64,000 nucleotides of DNA. Source: Arthrobacter sp. zg-Y1110. GTDB lineage: Bacteria; Actinomycetota; Actinomycetes; Actinomycetales; Micrococcaceae. The notes beneath the pieces were generated by a model. It saw only the letters and a list, made by a program, of their open reading frames with translations. It was not told the origin of the DNA and made no database searches. The position numbers and the translations under genes are program-made. Positions 8,754-17,640 of the stretch are shown here, in pieces; the stretch's first letter is position 1; each line of letters begins with the position of its first letter. The stretch covers positions 1,488,001 to 1,552,000 of the forward strand of contig NZ_CP104272.1 in assembly GCF_025244865.1 (NCBI RefSeq), given 5' to 3'.

Positions 8754-9149
8754 CTAGGGCGCGGTGCGGAAACGTTCCCATGCGGATTGGCGGGACATCC
8801 CCAGCGACGCGCCGATGACGGCCCAGCTGATGTTCCTGTCCCGGGCCACTGACACCCAGCGCCGAAGATGCTCCTCCACTTGGTCCCGTGCTTCCGCCAC
8901 CCGGGGGAGCCGTTCCAGCAACTCGTCATTGCTCAACGCCTCCCACGGCGTGGCCGGCAGCGGATCGGGATCCGCCGGGCGAGGGGTTTCCAACAGTTTG
9001 AGGGCCCCTTCCGCGCAGTCCCGGCAGATGGCTGCCGTGGGGGCCGCCGCCAATACTCCGGTTTCCTGCCGCGGCCGCAGGCAGAACGAACACATGAAGG
9101 GCTCGTTTTCCCGGTGATCACGGTCCGCGCCGCTCAGTTCAGAAGGCAT
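8754..9149 (-). CDS. ClpX C4-type zinc-finger protein with C-terminal helix-turn-helix
   Basis: A 131-residue protein. Near residue 19 lies a ClpX-type zinc finger (CSFC, then CRDC about twenty residues later). The C-terminus carries a probable helix-turn-helix around ISWAVIGASLGMSRQSAWERF. This looks like a small DNA-binding regulator or adaptor; the function is unknown. TAGACT (9156-9161) lies six bases before the ATG, indicating leaderless transcription. It converges on the UvrA-like gene with one base between the stops, and it diverges from the MFS gene, whose tandem operators lie in the shared upstream region. It is therefore a candidate regulator of that pump, which is only a guess from position. 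Confidence 0.8.
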   Translation of the reverse strand: MPSELSGADRDHRENEPFMCSFCLRPRQETGVLAAAPTAAICRDCAEGALKLLETPRPADPDPLPATPWEALSNDELLERLPRVAEARDQVEEHLRRWVSVARDRNISWAVIGASLGMSRQSAWERFRTAP

Positions 9150-9191
9150 GGCCCCAGTCTAGCCAGCGGTCCATCGAACCTACCCCTTGCG

Positions 9192-9233
9192 CTGTCAGGT
9201 AAGCCCTGACAGTATGTCAGGCATTACCTGACA
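9192..9233. promoter_or_regulatory. Two tandem palindromic operators before the MFS gene
   Basis: Operator 1 is CTGTCAGG-N5-CCTGACAG (9192-9212). Operator 2 is TGTCAGG-N5-CCTGACA (9215-9233). Both have perfect arms and the same spacing, and their centres are 22 bp apart, about two helical turns. They end 18 bases before the MFS start codon, so binding would block its promoter or transcript start. This is strong evidence for a dimeric repressor binding twice; which one is unknown. Confidence 0.75.
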
Positions 9234-9251
9234 CCGATGAGGGGGAGCCGC

Positions 9252-10496
9252 GTGGCAACTGAACAACTTCCGGAGCCGGCGACGGCCCGGTCCCAGAGCG
9301 GACGCCCTTTCCGGTTCCTCGCCTCCACCGCCGCGGCGGAGGGGTTCGGCGACGCCCTGACCCGTACGGTCCTGCCCATCCTTGCGGTTGCGGTGCTGGG
9401 TCTGGGACCGGTATTTGTGGGTATTCTCAACGCCACCGGAATTGCAGCCTTCCTGCTGCTGGGCATGAGCGCCGGAGTGGCCGTGGACCGCATCGGCAAA
9501 CCGCTGCTTGCGATGGGTTCAGCTTCCCTGCTGCGATGCGGAGTCCTGCTGTTCCTCGCAGCCGGCGTCTGGCAGGGGTGGCTCTCCGGACCCGGGCTGT
9601 TCGCTGCGGCCGTGCTGATCGGCATCGCGGACCTCCTTTTCACCACCGCCCATTCCACCGTTGTCCCGGTGGTGTCCGGACCGGAGGGAATGAAGCGGGC
9701 CTACTCCCGGCTGGCCATGATCAACCAGGCGACGACGGCCGGCGGCGCTGCGACGGCCGGCGCTGTCCTGGGCCTGGCGGGGATGCCGGTGCTGCTCCTG
9801 GCCGGTGCTGCGGCCTATGCCTCGTCCTGGCTGCTTCAACACGGAATCCGGCTGCCTGCGGCTGCGCCTGTTTCCGGGCGGCCCGCACGAGGGCGGGCAC
9901 GCCGGGGTTTCGCCGCGCTGCGGCGCACCCCGGCGCTGCGGGCGTTGTCTCTGTCCGCCTGCCTGACGAATGCCGGCGCCATGGTGGGCAACACCGTCCT
10001 GCCGGTCTACGTGCTGCGAGACCTGGCTGTCCCGGCGTCGGCCTTTGCTGCACTGGGCGTGCTGTCCGCTCTCGGAGCCGTTTCCGGTGCTGCGGCCGCA
10101 CCGTACCTCAGCGGCTGGCTGGGGCTGAAAGCGGTCAGGAGCGGTGCCGCCCTGCTGTCGGTGCCCGCCGTCCTGCTGGCGGTGTTCTGTTCCGTTCTCC
10201 CCGGTCCGGCGCTGGTGTGGCTAGCGGGCTCCACCCTGGCCTGGGGCTTCCTGGTGGCTCTGTCCGGCGTGGCCGGTGCGGAAGTGCTGCCGCGGACGGT
10301 ACCGCGGAATGAACTGGCCACGGTGGGTGCTGCGCAACGGACGCTGACCCTCGGCGTGATGCCCGTGGCAGCGCTGCTGGCCGGGCTGGCGGCAGCGGCA
10401 GCGGGCACCCTGCCAGTGCTCTGGCTGTGGGCAGCGCTGGCCGGACTGGCCGCGCTGCCGGTCGCCTTCACCAAGTCGCTGGCCGGGTTCCGCTAG
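9252..10496 (+). CDS. MFS transporter
   Basis: A major-facilitator protein of about 414 residues with some twelve hydrophobic segments. The loop GMSAGVAVDRIGKPLL matches the conserved loop 2-3 of drug/metabolite exporters, and a second half-repeat begins near residue 210. The start is the GTG at 9252, preceded by GGGGGAG (9241-9247); an ATG at 9237 has no ribosome site. The substrate is unknown. Expression is presumably inducible, because two identical-type operators lie directly upstream. Confidence 0.88.
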   Translation: MATEQLPEPATARSQSGRPFRFLASTAAAEGFGDALTRTVLPILAVAVLGLGPVFVGILNATGIAAFLLLGMSAGVAVDRIGKPLLAMGSASLLRCGVLLFLAAGVWQGWLSGPGLFAAAVLIGIADLLFTTAHSTVVPVVSGPEGMKRAYSRLAMINQATTAGGAATAGAVLGLAGMPVLLLAGAAAYASSWLLQHGIRLPAAAPVSGRPARGRARRGFAALRRTPALRALSLSACLTNAGAMVGNTVLPVYVLRDLAVPASAFAALGVLSALGAVSGAAAAPYLSGWLGLKAVRSGAALLSVPAVLLAVFCSVLPGPALVWLAGSTLAWGFLVALSGVAGAEVLPRTVPRNELATVGAAQRTLTLGVMPVAALLAGLAAAAAGTLPVLWLWAALAGLAALPVAFTKSLAGFR

Positions 10497-10520
10497 AAGG
10501 GCCAACCCGGCGTCGAGGAC

Positions 10521-10976
10521 CTAATGACGGGATGACCCCGGACGGCGGAAACGCACATAGCTGTAAACAATCAGGGCCAGGCCGATGACACCCGACGCAA
10601 TGAGAGTTCCACCGGTGACCCACCCGCCGGGCAGCCACCAGGAATCCTGCAGCGGCCACCAATGCGGCACCTGCCGCCAAAGCCCCCAGATCACGCCGGC
10701 GGCCATGACTGCCAGGCCGCCGCTGACAGTCGCGACAATCCGCGGCGTGGTCTGCACCCCCTGTGCGGCCGCACGGAAAGCGCGTGCTTTCACCGGATGC
10801 AGCCAGCGGTGGGCCCACGCATAGCGCAGGGACAGGACGGCCAGCCCGGCCACCACCATGAGCAGGCCCGGGCCGGGGAGCACCAGGGCGGCCAGGCCCA
10901 GGATCACCAGGGACCATCCGGCCACCTCAATGCCGGTGCGGCGCAGCCACGCTGGAATCCGTTCCGTCCTATTCAT
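10521..10976 (-). CDS. PGPGW-domain membrane protein
   Basis: A 151-residue protein with the hallmark VLPGPGLLMVVAGLAVLS, followed by a WAHRWL stretch. This is the signature of the putative transmembrane PGPGW family, whose function is unknown. Four hydrophobic segments are visible, two of them in the C-terminal half around a Trp-rich loop. The ATG at 10976 is chosen because homology-like sequence begins there; the frame extends much further upstream without sign of coding. It converges with the MFS gene. Confidence 0.8.
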   Translation of the reverse strand: MNRTERIPAWLRRTGIEVAGWSLVILGLAALVLPGPGLLMVVAGLAVLSLRYAWAHRWLHPVKARAFRAAAQGVQTTPRIVATVSGGLAVMAAGVIWGLWRQVPHWWPLQDSWWLPGGWVTGGTLIASGVIGLALIVYSYVRFRRPGSSRH

Positions 10977-11086
10977 GGGGCCAGCTTTCCACACCAACCT
11001 GCGAGTTGGCCGCGCTGCCGCCCGCAACGACCCACAGGAGGGAACCGGGTATGGGCGGCAGGCGCCGTGGGTGGCAGACTGGGCCG

Positions 11087-11995
11087 GTGATCGCCCTCCT
11101 TTCGGCACCCTCGAACCTTGGCCTCCGCCCGCCGCAGACGGGCAGCGTACCCGGCTGTGCCAAGGCTCCGGAGGCATTGCGCGAGGCAGGGTTGTTCCGC
11201 AGCTTCCTGGACGCCGGCAGCATCGACGCCGGCGTGGTGCTCAGCGGCCGGTACGCCGCCGACTGGGTGCCGGGAGAGGGCCGGGTGCGGAACCAGGAAG
11301 CGCTGGTTGATCATGCAAGGCGCTTAGCGGACCGGCTGGGAGCGCTGCTCGACGACGGCGGCTCACCGCTGGTCCTGGGCGGGGACTGCAGCATCCTTTT
11401 GGGCGCCGGCCTCGCCCTTGCCCGCCGCGGCCGCTTCGGCCTGGTCCATGTTGACGGCCACACCGATTTTCGGCATCCGGGCAACAGCAGCGTCTGCGCG
11501 AGCGTGGGCGGCGAAGATCTGGCCGCCGCCGTCGGCCTGCACTGGCCCCGGCTCGCGGACCTCGACGGCTATGGACCCTACTTCGCCCCTTCCGACACAG
11601 TGCACATCGGCTGCCGGGACAACGATGAGGAACTCCACGAGGCAACTGCCCTGCTGGGAGCCACCATGCCGACAAGCCACGTCCGCAGCGCTGGTCCGGC
11701 GGCGGCAGCGGACCGGGCCGTAGCTGTTGCCGGCCGCGGCAGCAACGGATACTGGCTGCACATCGACGTGGACGTCCTGGACCCGGCCTACCTGCCGGCA
11801 GTCGACAGTCCCGATCCCGGCGGCCTCACCCCGGAGGAGCTGACCGAGCTGCTGCAGGCATTGGCCCCCGGGGCCGTGGGCGCAGAAGTAACCATCTTCG
11901 ATCCGGACCTGGATCCGGACGGTGCCTACGCCCGCCTGCTGGCCGAAGTCCTTGCCGCAGGACTCCGGGACCTGGGCGCTGCCTCCGGGGATTAG
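11087..11995 (+). CDS. Arginase/agmatinase/formiminoglutamase-family hydrolase
   Basis: A 302-residue ureohydrolase fold enzyme. Metal ligands are visible in LGGDCS, HVDGHTDFR and HIDVDVLDP, the three motifs that hold the binuclear Mn site, and DSPDPGGLTPEEL follows. It should hydrolyse a guanidino or formimino substrate, but arginase, agmatinase and formiminoglutamase cannot be separated from sequence alone. The start is the GTG at 11087; CAGACT (11075-11080) six bases upstream fits a leaderless -10. The frame upstream of the GTG looks non-coding. Confidence 0.88.
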   Translation: MIALLSAPSNLGLRPPQTGSVPGCAKAPEALREAGLFRSFLDAGSIDAGVVLSGRYAADWVPGEGRVRNQEALVDHARRLADRLGALLDDGGSPLVLGGDCSILLGAGLALARRGRFGLVHVDGHTDFRHPGNSSVCASVGGEDLAAAVGLHWPRLADLDGYGPYFAPSDTVHIGCRDNDEELHEATALLGATMPTSHVRSAGPAAAADRAVAVAGRGSNGYWLHIDVDVLDPAYLPAVDSPDPGGLTPEELTELLQALAPGAVGAEVTIFDPDLDPDGAYARLLAEVLAAGLRDLGAASGD

Positions 11996-12074
11996 CCGGC
12001 TGACGCTCCAGAGGCGACGCGCGGGGGGTATGCGCTTAACGCAGTGACCGGGAACATGGCGGCTACCCTGAAGT

Positions 12075-12623
12075 GTGCTTAGCGAACCTTTTCCCGCCAC
12101 ACAGCTGCTGCACGGTGTTCGGCTTCGGGTCGCGGACTTGTCCGACGCCGATGCGCTCGCCGCCGCCTACGACCGGAACCGGGCCTACTTGGCGCCCTGG
12201 GAACCGCTCCGGGAGGATACGTTCTTCACTCCTGCAGGCCAACGCTCGGTCATCCGGTCAAAGCTGGTCCAGCATGCCGCGGGAACGGAGGTTCCCTGGG
12301 TCCTGGTTCATCAGGAGCGGATCATCGGGACCATCACCCTCACCGGGATCGTCGGCGGTCCCTTCCAGTCGGCCAACCTCGGCTACTGGGTTGACGGCGA
12401 CTACGCCGGACGGGGGATCGGCACAGCAGCGGTGGCGGCAGTCGTCGAATTGGGTCGAAGCCAGCTCGGGCTGCACCGGATCCAGGCGGCAACCCTGCTG
12501 GAGAACGCTGCGTCGCAGAGAGTCCTGGACCGCTCCGGGTTTGAGCGGATCGGCATGGCACCGGACTACCTGCGAATTGCCGGAGAGTGGCAGGACCATC
12601 TGCTCTTCCAGCGGATCCTTTAA
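12075..12623 (+). CDS. GNAT N-acetyltransferase, RimJ/RimL type
   Basis: A 182-residue acetyltransferase. It has the RimJ/L-type start (RLRVADLSDADALAAAYDRN), a central GYWVDGDYAGRGIGTAAV acetyl-CoA site and the terminal N-A-A-S-Q-R-V-L-D-R-S-G-F pattern. It transfers acetyl from acetyl-CoA to an N-terminus or small amine. The GTG start has TACCCT (12064-12069) five bases upstream, so it is probably leaderless. It is ten bases before the next GNAT, in the same direction, as an operon. Confidence 0.88.
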   Translation: MLSEPFPATQLLHGVRLRVADLSDADALAAAYDRNRAYLAPWEPLREDTFFTPAGQRSVIRSKLVQHAAGTEVPWVLVHQERIIGTITLTGIVGGPFQSANLGYWVDGDYAGRGIGTAAVAAVVELGRSQLGLHRIQAATLLENAASQRVLDRSGFERIGMAPDYLRIAGEWQDHLLFQRIL

Positions 12624-12633
12624 GGGGGGAGCG

Positions 12634-13155
12634 ATGCGAGGTAACCTGCGGGCCGCCCTGATCATCACGGAGCGCTTCACGCTGGAGCCTTTGGGTGTGC
12701 ACCACGCGGCGGAAATGGCGAAGGCGTTAGCCGGCACAGCCATCTACAAGTACATCGGCGGTCAGGCACCGACAGCTGAGGAGCTGGAGAAGCGGTATGC
12801 CGCCCAATCGGTGGGATCCTCGCCGGACGGCCGTCAGACCTGGCTCAACTGGATTATCCGTGAACAGGGCAGAAGCATCGGATTTGTCCAGGCCACGGTG
12901 GAAGCGGACGGGCCGACGTCGGACGTTGCGTGGGTGGTGGGTGAGGCGTTCCAGGGCCGGGGTGCTGCCACCGAGGCCGCCCGAGCCATGGCCGCCTGGC
13001 TCCGGCACCACCAGCCATCGGTCCGGATCACGGCTTCCATCCATCCGGAAAACACTGCCTCAGCCTCTGTCGCCCGCCACCTGGGCCTCACCCCGACCGG
13101 CCATTTCGATGAGGACGGCGAAGAACAATGGGATGACTCCCTCCTAACGGCTTAA
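12634..13155 (+). CDS. GNAT N-acetyltransferase
   Basis: A 173-residue acetyltransferase with the RimJ/L layout. The start region is TERFTLEPLGVHHAAEMA, the acetyl-CoA loop is VGEAFQGRGAATEAARA, and the end pattern is NTASASVARHLGLTPTG. A strong AGGGGGGAG ribosome site lies before the ATG at 12634. It follows the previous GNAT by ten bases and is closed by the hairpin at 13176. It is a separate protein; an open frame starting at 12073 only appears to fuse the two genes. Confidence 0.88.
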   Translation: MRGNLRAALIITERFTLEPLGVHHAAEMAKALAGTAIYKYIGGQAPTAEELEKRYAAQSVGSSPDGRQTWLNWIIREQGRSIGFVQATVEADGPTSDVAWVVGEAFQGRGAATEAARAMAAWLRHHQPSVRITASIHPENTASASVARHLGLTPTGHFDEDGEEQWDDSLLTA

Positions 13156-13175
13156 GGACGTAGCACCAACGAAAC

Positions 13176-13211
13176 GGCAGGGCCTCGAAGCGTATCGAGG
13201 CCCTGCCTTTT
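13176..13211 (+). terminator. Rho-independent terminator after the GNAT pair
   Basis: A 13-bp perfect stem (GGCAGGGCCTCGA / TCGAGGCCCTGCC) with a six-base loop, followed by TTTT. It lies 20 bases past the stop of the second GNAT. Confidence 0.9.
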
Positions 13212-13244
13212 CGATCGTGCGGTGACGCTGCCGGGTTAGCCGTA

Positions 13245-13322
13245 GGGTCTGGCGGAGGCGGCTTTAATATTCCAAGCGAGCTCTGCGAGCTTTGGAATTT
13301 CGTTGCCGCCGGAGTCAGGCCC
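13245..13322. repeat. Structured palindromic element, copy 2
   Basis: The same architecture as 524-599. The outer arms are GGGTCTG (13245-13251) and CAGGCCC (13316-13322) with one G-T pair. The middle arms are GGCGGC and GCCGCC. The inner arms are ATTCCAAGC and GCTTTGGAAT around the identical loop GAGCTCTGCGA. The stem sequences differ from copy 1 but pairing is kept. It lies about 40 bases past the stop of the M6 protease, the same relative position as copy 1 behind fadB. Confidence 0.75.
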
Positions 13323-13360
13323 GTAGGCGGGCCAAGCCGCTGGAACCAGCCAGGGGTGAA

Positions 13361-15181
13361 CTAGTTCACCCGCACCGTCATCATGCCTTTCGGATTACTG
13401 TTCACGACGGTGATCTTCGTGCCCGTTCCGGCCACCACCACGCTTGCCTGCGGGTTCGCCGGATCGTAGTAGGCGTTCGGATTGGTGTCATCGAATACCG
13501 GAACGCCGGGACGGGACGGTGCCTGCAGAGTGGTCATCACGGTGGCGGTTTCCCGGTGCAGGAGGATCGGGTCGGTGGCTTCCTTGCCGAAGGTGGCATC
13601 GAAGCTCTGGATGCGGTTGCGGGCGATGGTGCCGTCGGACCACCGCAGGGTCTGCGGATGCGCATCAACCGGAAGGATCAGACCCGCACCCGGGTGCTGG
13701 CGGGTGTTGTTGTTCCGCTGTCCGGCGTTCCAGTAGGTGACCAGCAGGCCGTCCTGGTAAGGGTAGTGCTCCACCCGGTCCGGGGCGCTGACGGCCCAGC
13801 CGAAGTTGTACGGTCCGGTCCGCAGTGTGTCGTCATAACCCATGTACTGCCGGTTTTCGGCAATGTAGTAACGGCCGTTTCCGGCGGCATCCCGGGGCAG
13901 CGTAACCACCAGGGCCTGCTGTTTCTTGGTTGCGTGGAAGGCCGGGCCGAGTTTGTGGGTGGACTTTGTGCCGGCGGCCGCGGTGTCGTAGTCCAGCCAG
14001 CCGAGCTGCAGCTTTTCCCAGGCCCCCATGTGGTTCGGCGTGGTGCCGATGGTTCCGTCGCCGTGGCCCAGCCAGGAACCGGAGCTCATGAGCGTCCAGA
14101 ATCCGGTGCTGTTTTCGCCGCCGCTGGTGTCGTAGAGATCCGGAAGGCCGAGGTCATGGGCGTACTCGTGTGCAAACACGCCGAGGCCGCCGTTTTCCGG
14201 TTCCGTGGTGTAGTCGCGGATCCAGACCTTGGAATCGCCGATCCGGATACCTCCGAACGGGTTGGTCGCGGGTCCCTGCGTGCCGGCGCCGGCCTGGCCC
14301 ACTGACCAGCGGTGTGACCAGATGGTCGACGTCGGAGCGCCGGCCTCTTCGCCCTCGCCTGCGTGAATTGCCTGGAAGTGGTCGATGTAGCCGTCGGGCT
14401 CATCGAAGTTGCCGTTGTTGTTGTAGTCGTAGCGGTCCCACTGGTCGAACCCGGCCAGGTAGGCGTCAATGTCAGCGGCGCTCTTGCCGGCAGCAATCTG
14501 CGCTTCGTACCAGGCATCGGCGGCGTCCTGCACGAAGCGGGTCATGTCCTGCTGGCTTTCGGTCTCGCCGTAGCTGGCGGAGTTGTAGGGGACCGTAACC
14601 CAGTCGCTGACATCGCCGTCGACCGTGTAGCGGCCGCTGGACATCTCCTCATAGAGGGTTTTCAATGATTCTTCCTGCGGATCGAAGAACATATCGAGAT
14701 AGTGCTGCCTGTCGAAGTCCGGCTCCCAGTACGTCGAGTTGTCCACCGCGCGGTTCGGTTCCGGAATCTGGTTGTGCTGCGGCCCGGCGGGCGCAGTAGG
14801 GAAGCGCGGATCCACCTGGTTGCCGAAATCGATGAGGAAGGACAGGATCTGGTCGCTGTCCTCCAACCCGTACTCCGCCCACTGCCCGGGCGCCACCTGC
14901 ACGGCCTTCGAACCGCCGCGTGTCTGCACGGGCGCTTCTGAGCGGAGGACCTTTTCAATAGCCTGCTGGTTCAGTTGACGGCGTTCGTCGGCCGCGGGAT
15001 CGGAACGGTCGTCTGCTTTGGCGGCGTTCCCGTCCGGCCCCGGTGCGGCGGAGAACCCGCTGGGAGCCGGCGCCGGTTTGGCCGGGGCGGCTACGGCCGC
15101 CACCGGGGAGAGGACAACGGCACTGCCGATGGCCAACACCAATGCGCACCGGAAACTCCGGTGCCTGTTTTCGTTTTTCAA
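13361..15181 (-). CDS. Secreted M6-family metalloprotease (immune inhibitor A type)
   Basis: A 606-residue secreted protease. Residues 1-32 form a signal peptide ending in AVAAPA. A propeptide-like region follows, then the peptidase M6 domain with the zinc site HEYAHDLGLPD near residue 340 and the Met-turn TLMSSGSW. A beta-rich C-terminal part contains YYIAENRQY. Such enzymes degrade extracellular proteins. The start codon is TTG at 15181, with AAGGGGAAG just before it. The gene diverges from the secreted 5'-nucleotidase and shares a 200-bp AT-richer control region with it. Confidence 0.92.
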   Translation of the reverse strand: MKNENRHRSFRCALVLAIGSAVVLSPVAAVAAPAKPAPAPSGFSAAPGPDGNAAKADDRSDPAADERRQLNQQAIEKVLRSEAPVQTRGGSKAVQVAPGQWAEYGLEDSDQILSFLIDFGNQVDPRFPTAPAGPQHNQIPEPNRAVDNSTYWEPDFDRQHYLDMFFDPQEESLKTLYEEMSSGRYTVDGDVSDWVTVPYNSASYGETESQQDMTRFVQDAADAWYEAQIAAGKSAADIDAYLAGFDQWDRYDYNNNGNFDEPDGYIDHFQAIHAGEGEEAGAPTSTIWSHRWSVGQAGAGTQGPATNPFGGIRIGDSKVWIRDYTTEPENGGLGVFAHEYAHDLGLPDLYDTSGGENSTGFWTLMSSGSWLGHGDGTIGTTPNHMGAWEKLQLGWLDYDTAAAGTKSTHKLGPAFHATKKQQALVVTLPRDAAGNGRYYIAENRQYMGYDDTLRTGPYNFGWAVSAPDRVEHYPYQDGLLVTYWNAGQRNNNTRQHPGAGLILPVDAHPQTLRWSDGTIARNRIQSFDATFGKEATDPILLHRETATVMTTLQAPSRPGVPVFDDTNPNAYYDPANPQASVVVAGTGTKITVVNSNPKGMMTVRVN

Positions 15182-15382
15182 GGCTTCCCCTTAGTGCAGC
15201 GTGTGAGTGAGGTGGGATTACGTTACGTTTTGGATGTCGCCTTTCGGGCGAGAAGGGCCGGTGTTTTTTTATTTGGGAAAAAGTGGAAGCAAAAGAACAC
15301 CGAGGTCTTCCGGAATGGGACTTTTACCTGTAAGGGTGCCTAAGGGGACATTTACACGCACTATGAGGAGTTGTTTAGTTTG

Positions 15383-17176
15383 ATGCATTCATCCGTCCGT
15401 CGCCGGGGTGCTGCCACCGCAGTCACCGCGGCCGTGGCAGTTACACTCGTGTCGATGACACCCGCAGCAGCCGCGCCGCCTGAGCATGCCGGCAAGGACC
15501 AGAAAACCAGTGTCACGGTTATGGGGACCTCCGACATGCATGGCTATGTCGAGAACTGGGATTATTTCAAGGACGGCGAATACGACGACGCCGCACACAA
15601 CGACGTCGGATTGGCAAAGGTCTCCACTCTGGTGGACTCTGTCCGTGCTGACCGCGGCGTGGAATCCACCATGCTGATAGATGCCGGTGACACCATCCAA
15701 GGCACCTCCCTGACCGACTATTTCGCCAACACGGAGCCGATCACCGAGACCGGGGAAATCCATCCCATGGCTGCGGCAATGAATTCCATGGACTACGACG
15801 CCGCGGCGCTGGGTAATCATGAATTCAACTACGGCCTCGAATTGCTGCGCGAGTTTGAAGGCCAGTTGGACTTCCCGCTGCTCGGAGCCAACGCCGTAGA
15901 CGCCGCAACGGACAAACCTGCCTTCACCCCGTACATCATCAAGACGGTCAAGACCAAGGGCAACAAACCCGTGAAGGTCGGGGTTCTGGGACTCACCAAT
16001 CCCGGGGTGGCCATTTGGGACAAGAACAACGTTGACGGGAAGCTCGAATTTCCCGGCATCGTGGAGCAGGCACAGAAATACGTTCCGGAAATGAAGGCCC
16101 GCGGCGCCGACGTGGTGGTGGTGAGCGCCCACTCGGGAACCTCCGGCACCTCCTCCTACGGTGACGACCTGCCGCTGGAAAACGCCTCCACCCAGCTGGC
16201 TGAAACCGTGCCCGGCATCGACGCCATCCTGGTGGGCCATGCCCATCAGGAAATCCCGGAACGCTTCGTGGCCAACAAGACCACTGGCGAGAAGGTCCTG
16301 CTGACCGAGCCGCTGAACTGGGGCATGCGGCTGTCCGTAATGGACTTCGAACTGACCAAGGTGCGCGGGCAGTGGGACGTGACCTCGGCGTCGGCGTCCC
16401 TGTTGAACGCCAACACCGTCGAGGCGGACCCCGTGGTCTCCAAGCTGGTAGCCGAACAGCACCAGCGCGTGATCGACTACGTCAACACGCCCGTCGGCAA
16501 TGCCACCGAGTCGATGCCCGCGGAGGAGTCCCGGTACCGCGACACCGCCGTGATGGACTTCGTGAATTCCGTCCAGGCCCAGGCGATGGACCGGGCGCTC
16601 GACGGCGGCCCCAACGCCGACCTGCCGGTGCTCTCCCTGGTGGCACCCTTCAGCCGCACCGCGGAAATTCCCGCCGGTCCGGTCACCATCCGGGACCTTG
16701 CCGGTTTGTACGTCTTCCCGAACACCCTGTTCGGCGTCGAAATGACCGGTGCACAGGTCAAGGAGTACCTGGAGTACTCGGCGAAGTACTTCACCCAGAC
16801 CGCCCCCGGCGCACCGGTGGATCCCGCCACGCTGACCAATGCGGGCGGCACCCCCGACTACAACTACGACATGATGTCCGGCGTCGACTACGACATCGAC
16901 ATCAGCCGCCCGGTGGGGGAGCGCATCGTCAACCTGAGCTTCAACGGGGCTCCGGTGGATCCGGCCCAGCGGTTTGCCGTGGCAACCAACAACTACCGGC
17001 AGTCCGGCGGCGGGAACTTCCCGCACATTTCCACGGCTCCGGTGCTGGTGAACCAGCAGACGGAAATCCGGCAGCTGCTCATCGACTATGTGGTGGCCCA
17101 GGGGACCGTGGATCCGGCTGATTTTGCCGAGAACAACTGGCGACTGGTACGCAACGGGGTGCCTGTCTTCGAATAG
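15383..17176 (+). CDS. Secreted 5'-nucleotidase / 2',3'-cyclic-nucleotide phosphodiesterase (UshA/YfkN type)
   Basis: About 597 residues. A signal peptide (residues 1 to about 31, ending TPAAAA) is followed by a calcineurin-like metallophosphatase domain with the metal motifs GTSDMHGY, DAGDTIQGT, GNHEFNYG and GHAHQEIP. The C-terminal half is the 5'-nucleotidase substrate domain (VSLVAPFSRT, VFPNTLFGVEMTGAQV, TNNYRQSGGGNFP). It should release phosphate and nucleosides outside the cell. The ATG at 15383 follows GAGGAG at 15365-15370; a TTG at 15380 is an equally spaced alternative. Confidence 0.92.
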   Translation: MHSSVRRRGAATAVTAAVAVTLVSMTPAAAAPPEHAGKDQKTSVTVMGTSDMHGYVENWDYFKDGEYDDAAHNDVGLAKVSTLVDSVRADRGVESTMLIDAGDTIQGTSLTDYFANTEPITETGEIHPMAAAMNSMDYDAAALGNHEFNYGLELLREFEGQLDFPLLGANAVDAATDKPAFTPYIIKTVKTKGNKPVKVGVLGLTNPGVAIWDKNNVDGKLEFPGIVEQAQKYVPEMKARGADVVVVSAHSGTSGTSSYGDDLPLENASTQLAETVPGIDAILVGHAHQEIPERFVANKTTGEKVLLTEPLNWGMRLSVMDFELTKVRGQWDVTSASASLLNANTVEADPVVSKLVAEQHQRVIDYVNTPVGNATESMPAEESRYRDTAVMDFVNSVQAQAMDRALDGGPNADLPVLSLVAPFSRTAEIPAGPVTIRDLAGLYVFPNTLFGVEMTGAQVKEYLEYSAKYFTQTAPGAPVDPATLTNAGGTPDYNYDMMSGVDYDIDISRPVGERIVNLSFNGAPVDPAQRFAVATNNYRQSGGGNFPHISTAPVLVNQQTEIRQLLIDYVVAQGTVDPADFAENNWRLVRNGVPVFE

Positions 17177-17251
17177 CCGGGCGCCGGGCAGCTGACAGGG
17201 CCGGGATGGCCGGACCCAATCGTCCGGTTATCCGGGCGTGCCCAAGCCGAA

Positions 17252-17291
17252 TTAGACAGCACGCTTAGGAAATCCAGCGGGTTTTGTCTAA
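17252..17291. promoter_or_regulatory. Inverted repeat TTAGACA / TGTCTAA before the GlsB-type gene
   Basis: Seven-base perfect arms at 17252-17258 and 17285-17291 lie 70-108 bases before the small membrane-protein gene, in a locally AT-richer promoter-like stretch. It may be an operator, but this is weak evidence without a second example. Confidence 0.3.
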
Positions 17292-17359
17292 GCTTAACTG
17301 CAGAACGCGCGGGCGCCTCGTGCTCCCGTTGCATGCACCGCTACGAAGGGACCAGAACC

Positions 17360-17629
17360 ATGATCGGATTCATCATTGCAGGGCTTGTCATCGGAGCCCT
17401 CGCGCGGCTGATCAAGCCGGGCCGGCAGAACCTGGGAATCGTTGCGACTCTCCTTCTGGGCCTTGTCGGCTCCGTCATCGGCGGAGTCATCGCGAGCCTG
17501 CTGGGCACCGGCGACATCTGGGAGCTCAACATCCTTGGCTTCATCGTCGCCGTTGTCGCCGCCATCCTGCTGATCGGCGTCGCCGAGGGCGTTGCCGGGC
17601 GCGGCAAGGGCAACCAGGTCCGCCGCTAG
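17360..17629 (+). CDS. GlsB/YeaQ/YmgE-family stress membrane protein
   Basis: An 89-residue protein with three transmembrane segments and the family pattern GFIIAGLVIGALARLIKPG near the start, then Gly-rich helices (LLLGLVGSVIGGVIA). Members are small inner-membrane proteins induced by stress in many bacteria; the molecular role is unknown. AAGGGA lies nine bases before the ATG at 17360. A very long terminator hairpin follows. Confidence 0.88.
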   Translation: MIGFIIAGLVIGALARLIKPGRQNLGIVATLLLGLVGSVIGGVIASLLGTGDIWELNILGFIVAVVAAILLIGVAEGVAGRGKGNQVRR

Positions 17630-17640
17630 ACCGCACCATT

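Noticed and set aside
12073..13155. A single 360-residue fused GNAT
   Set aside because: The first half is in the wrong frame for GNAT motifs; two separate genes with their own start signals explain the region.
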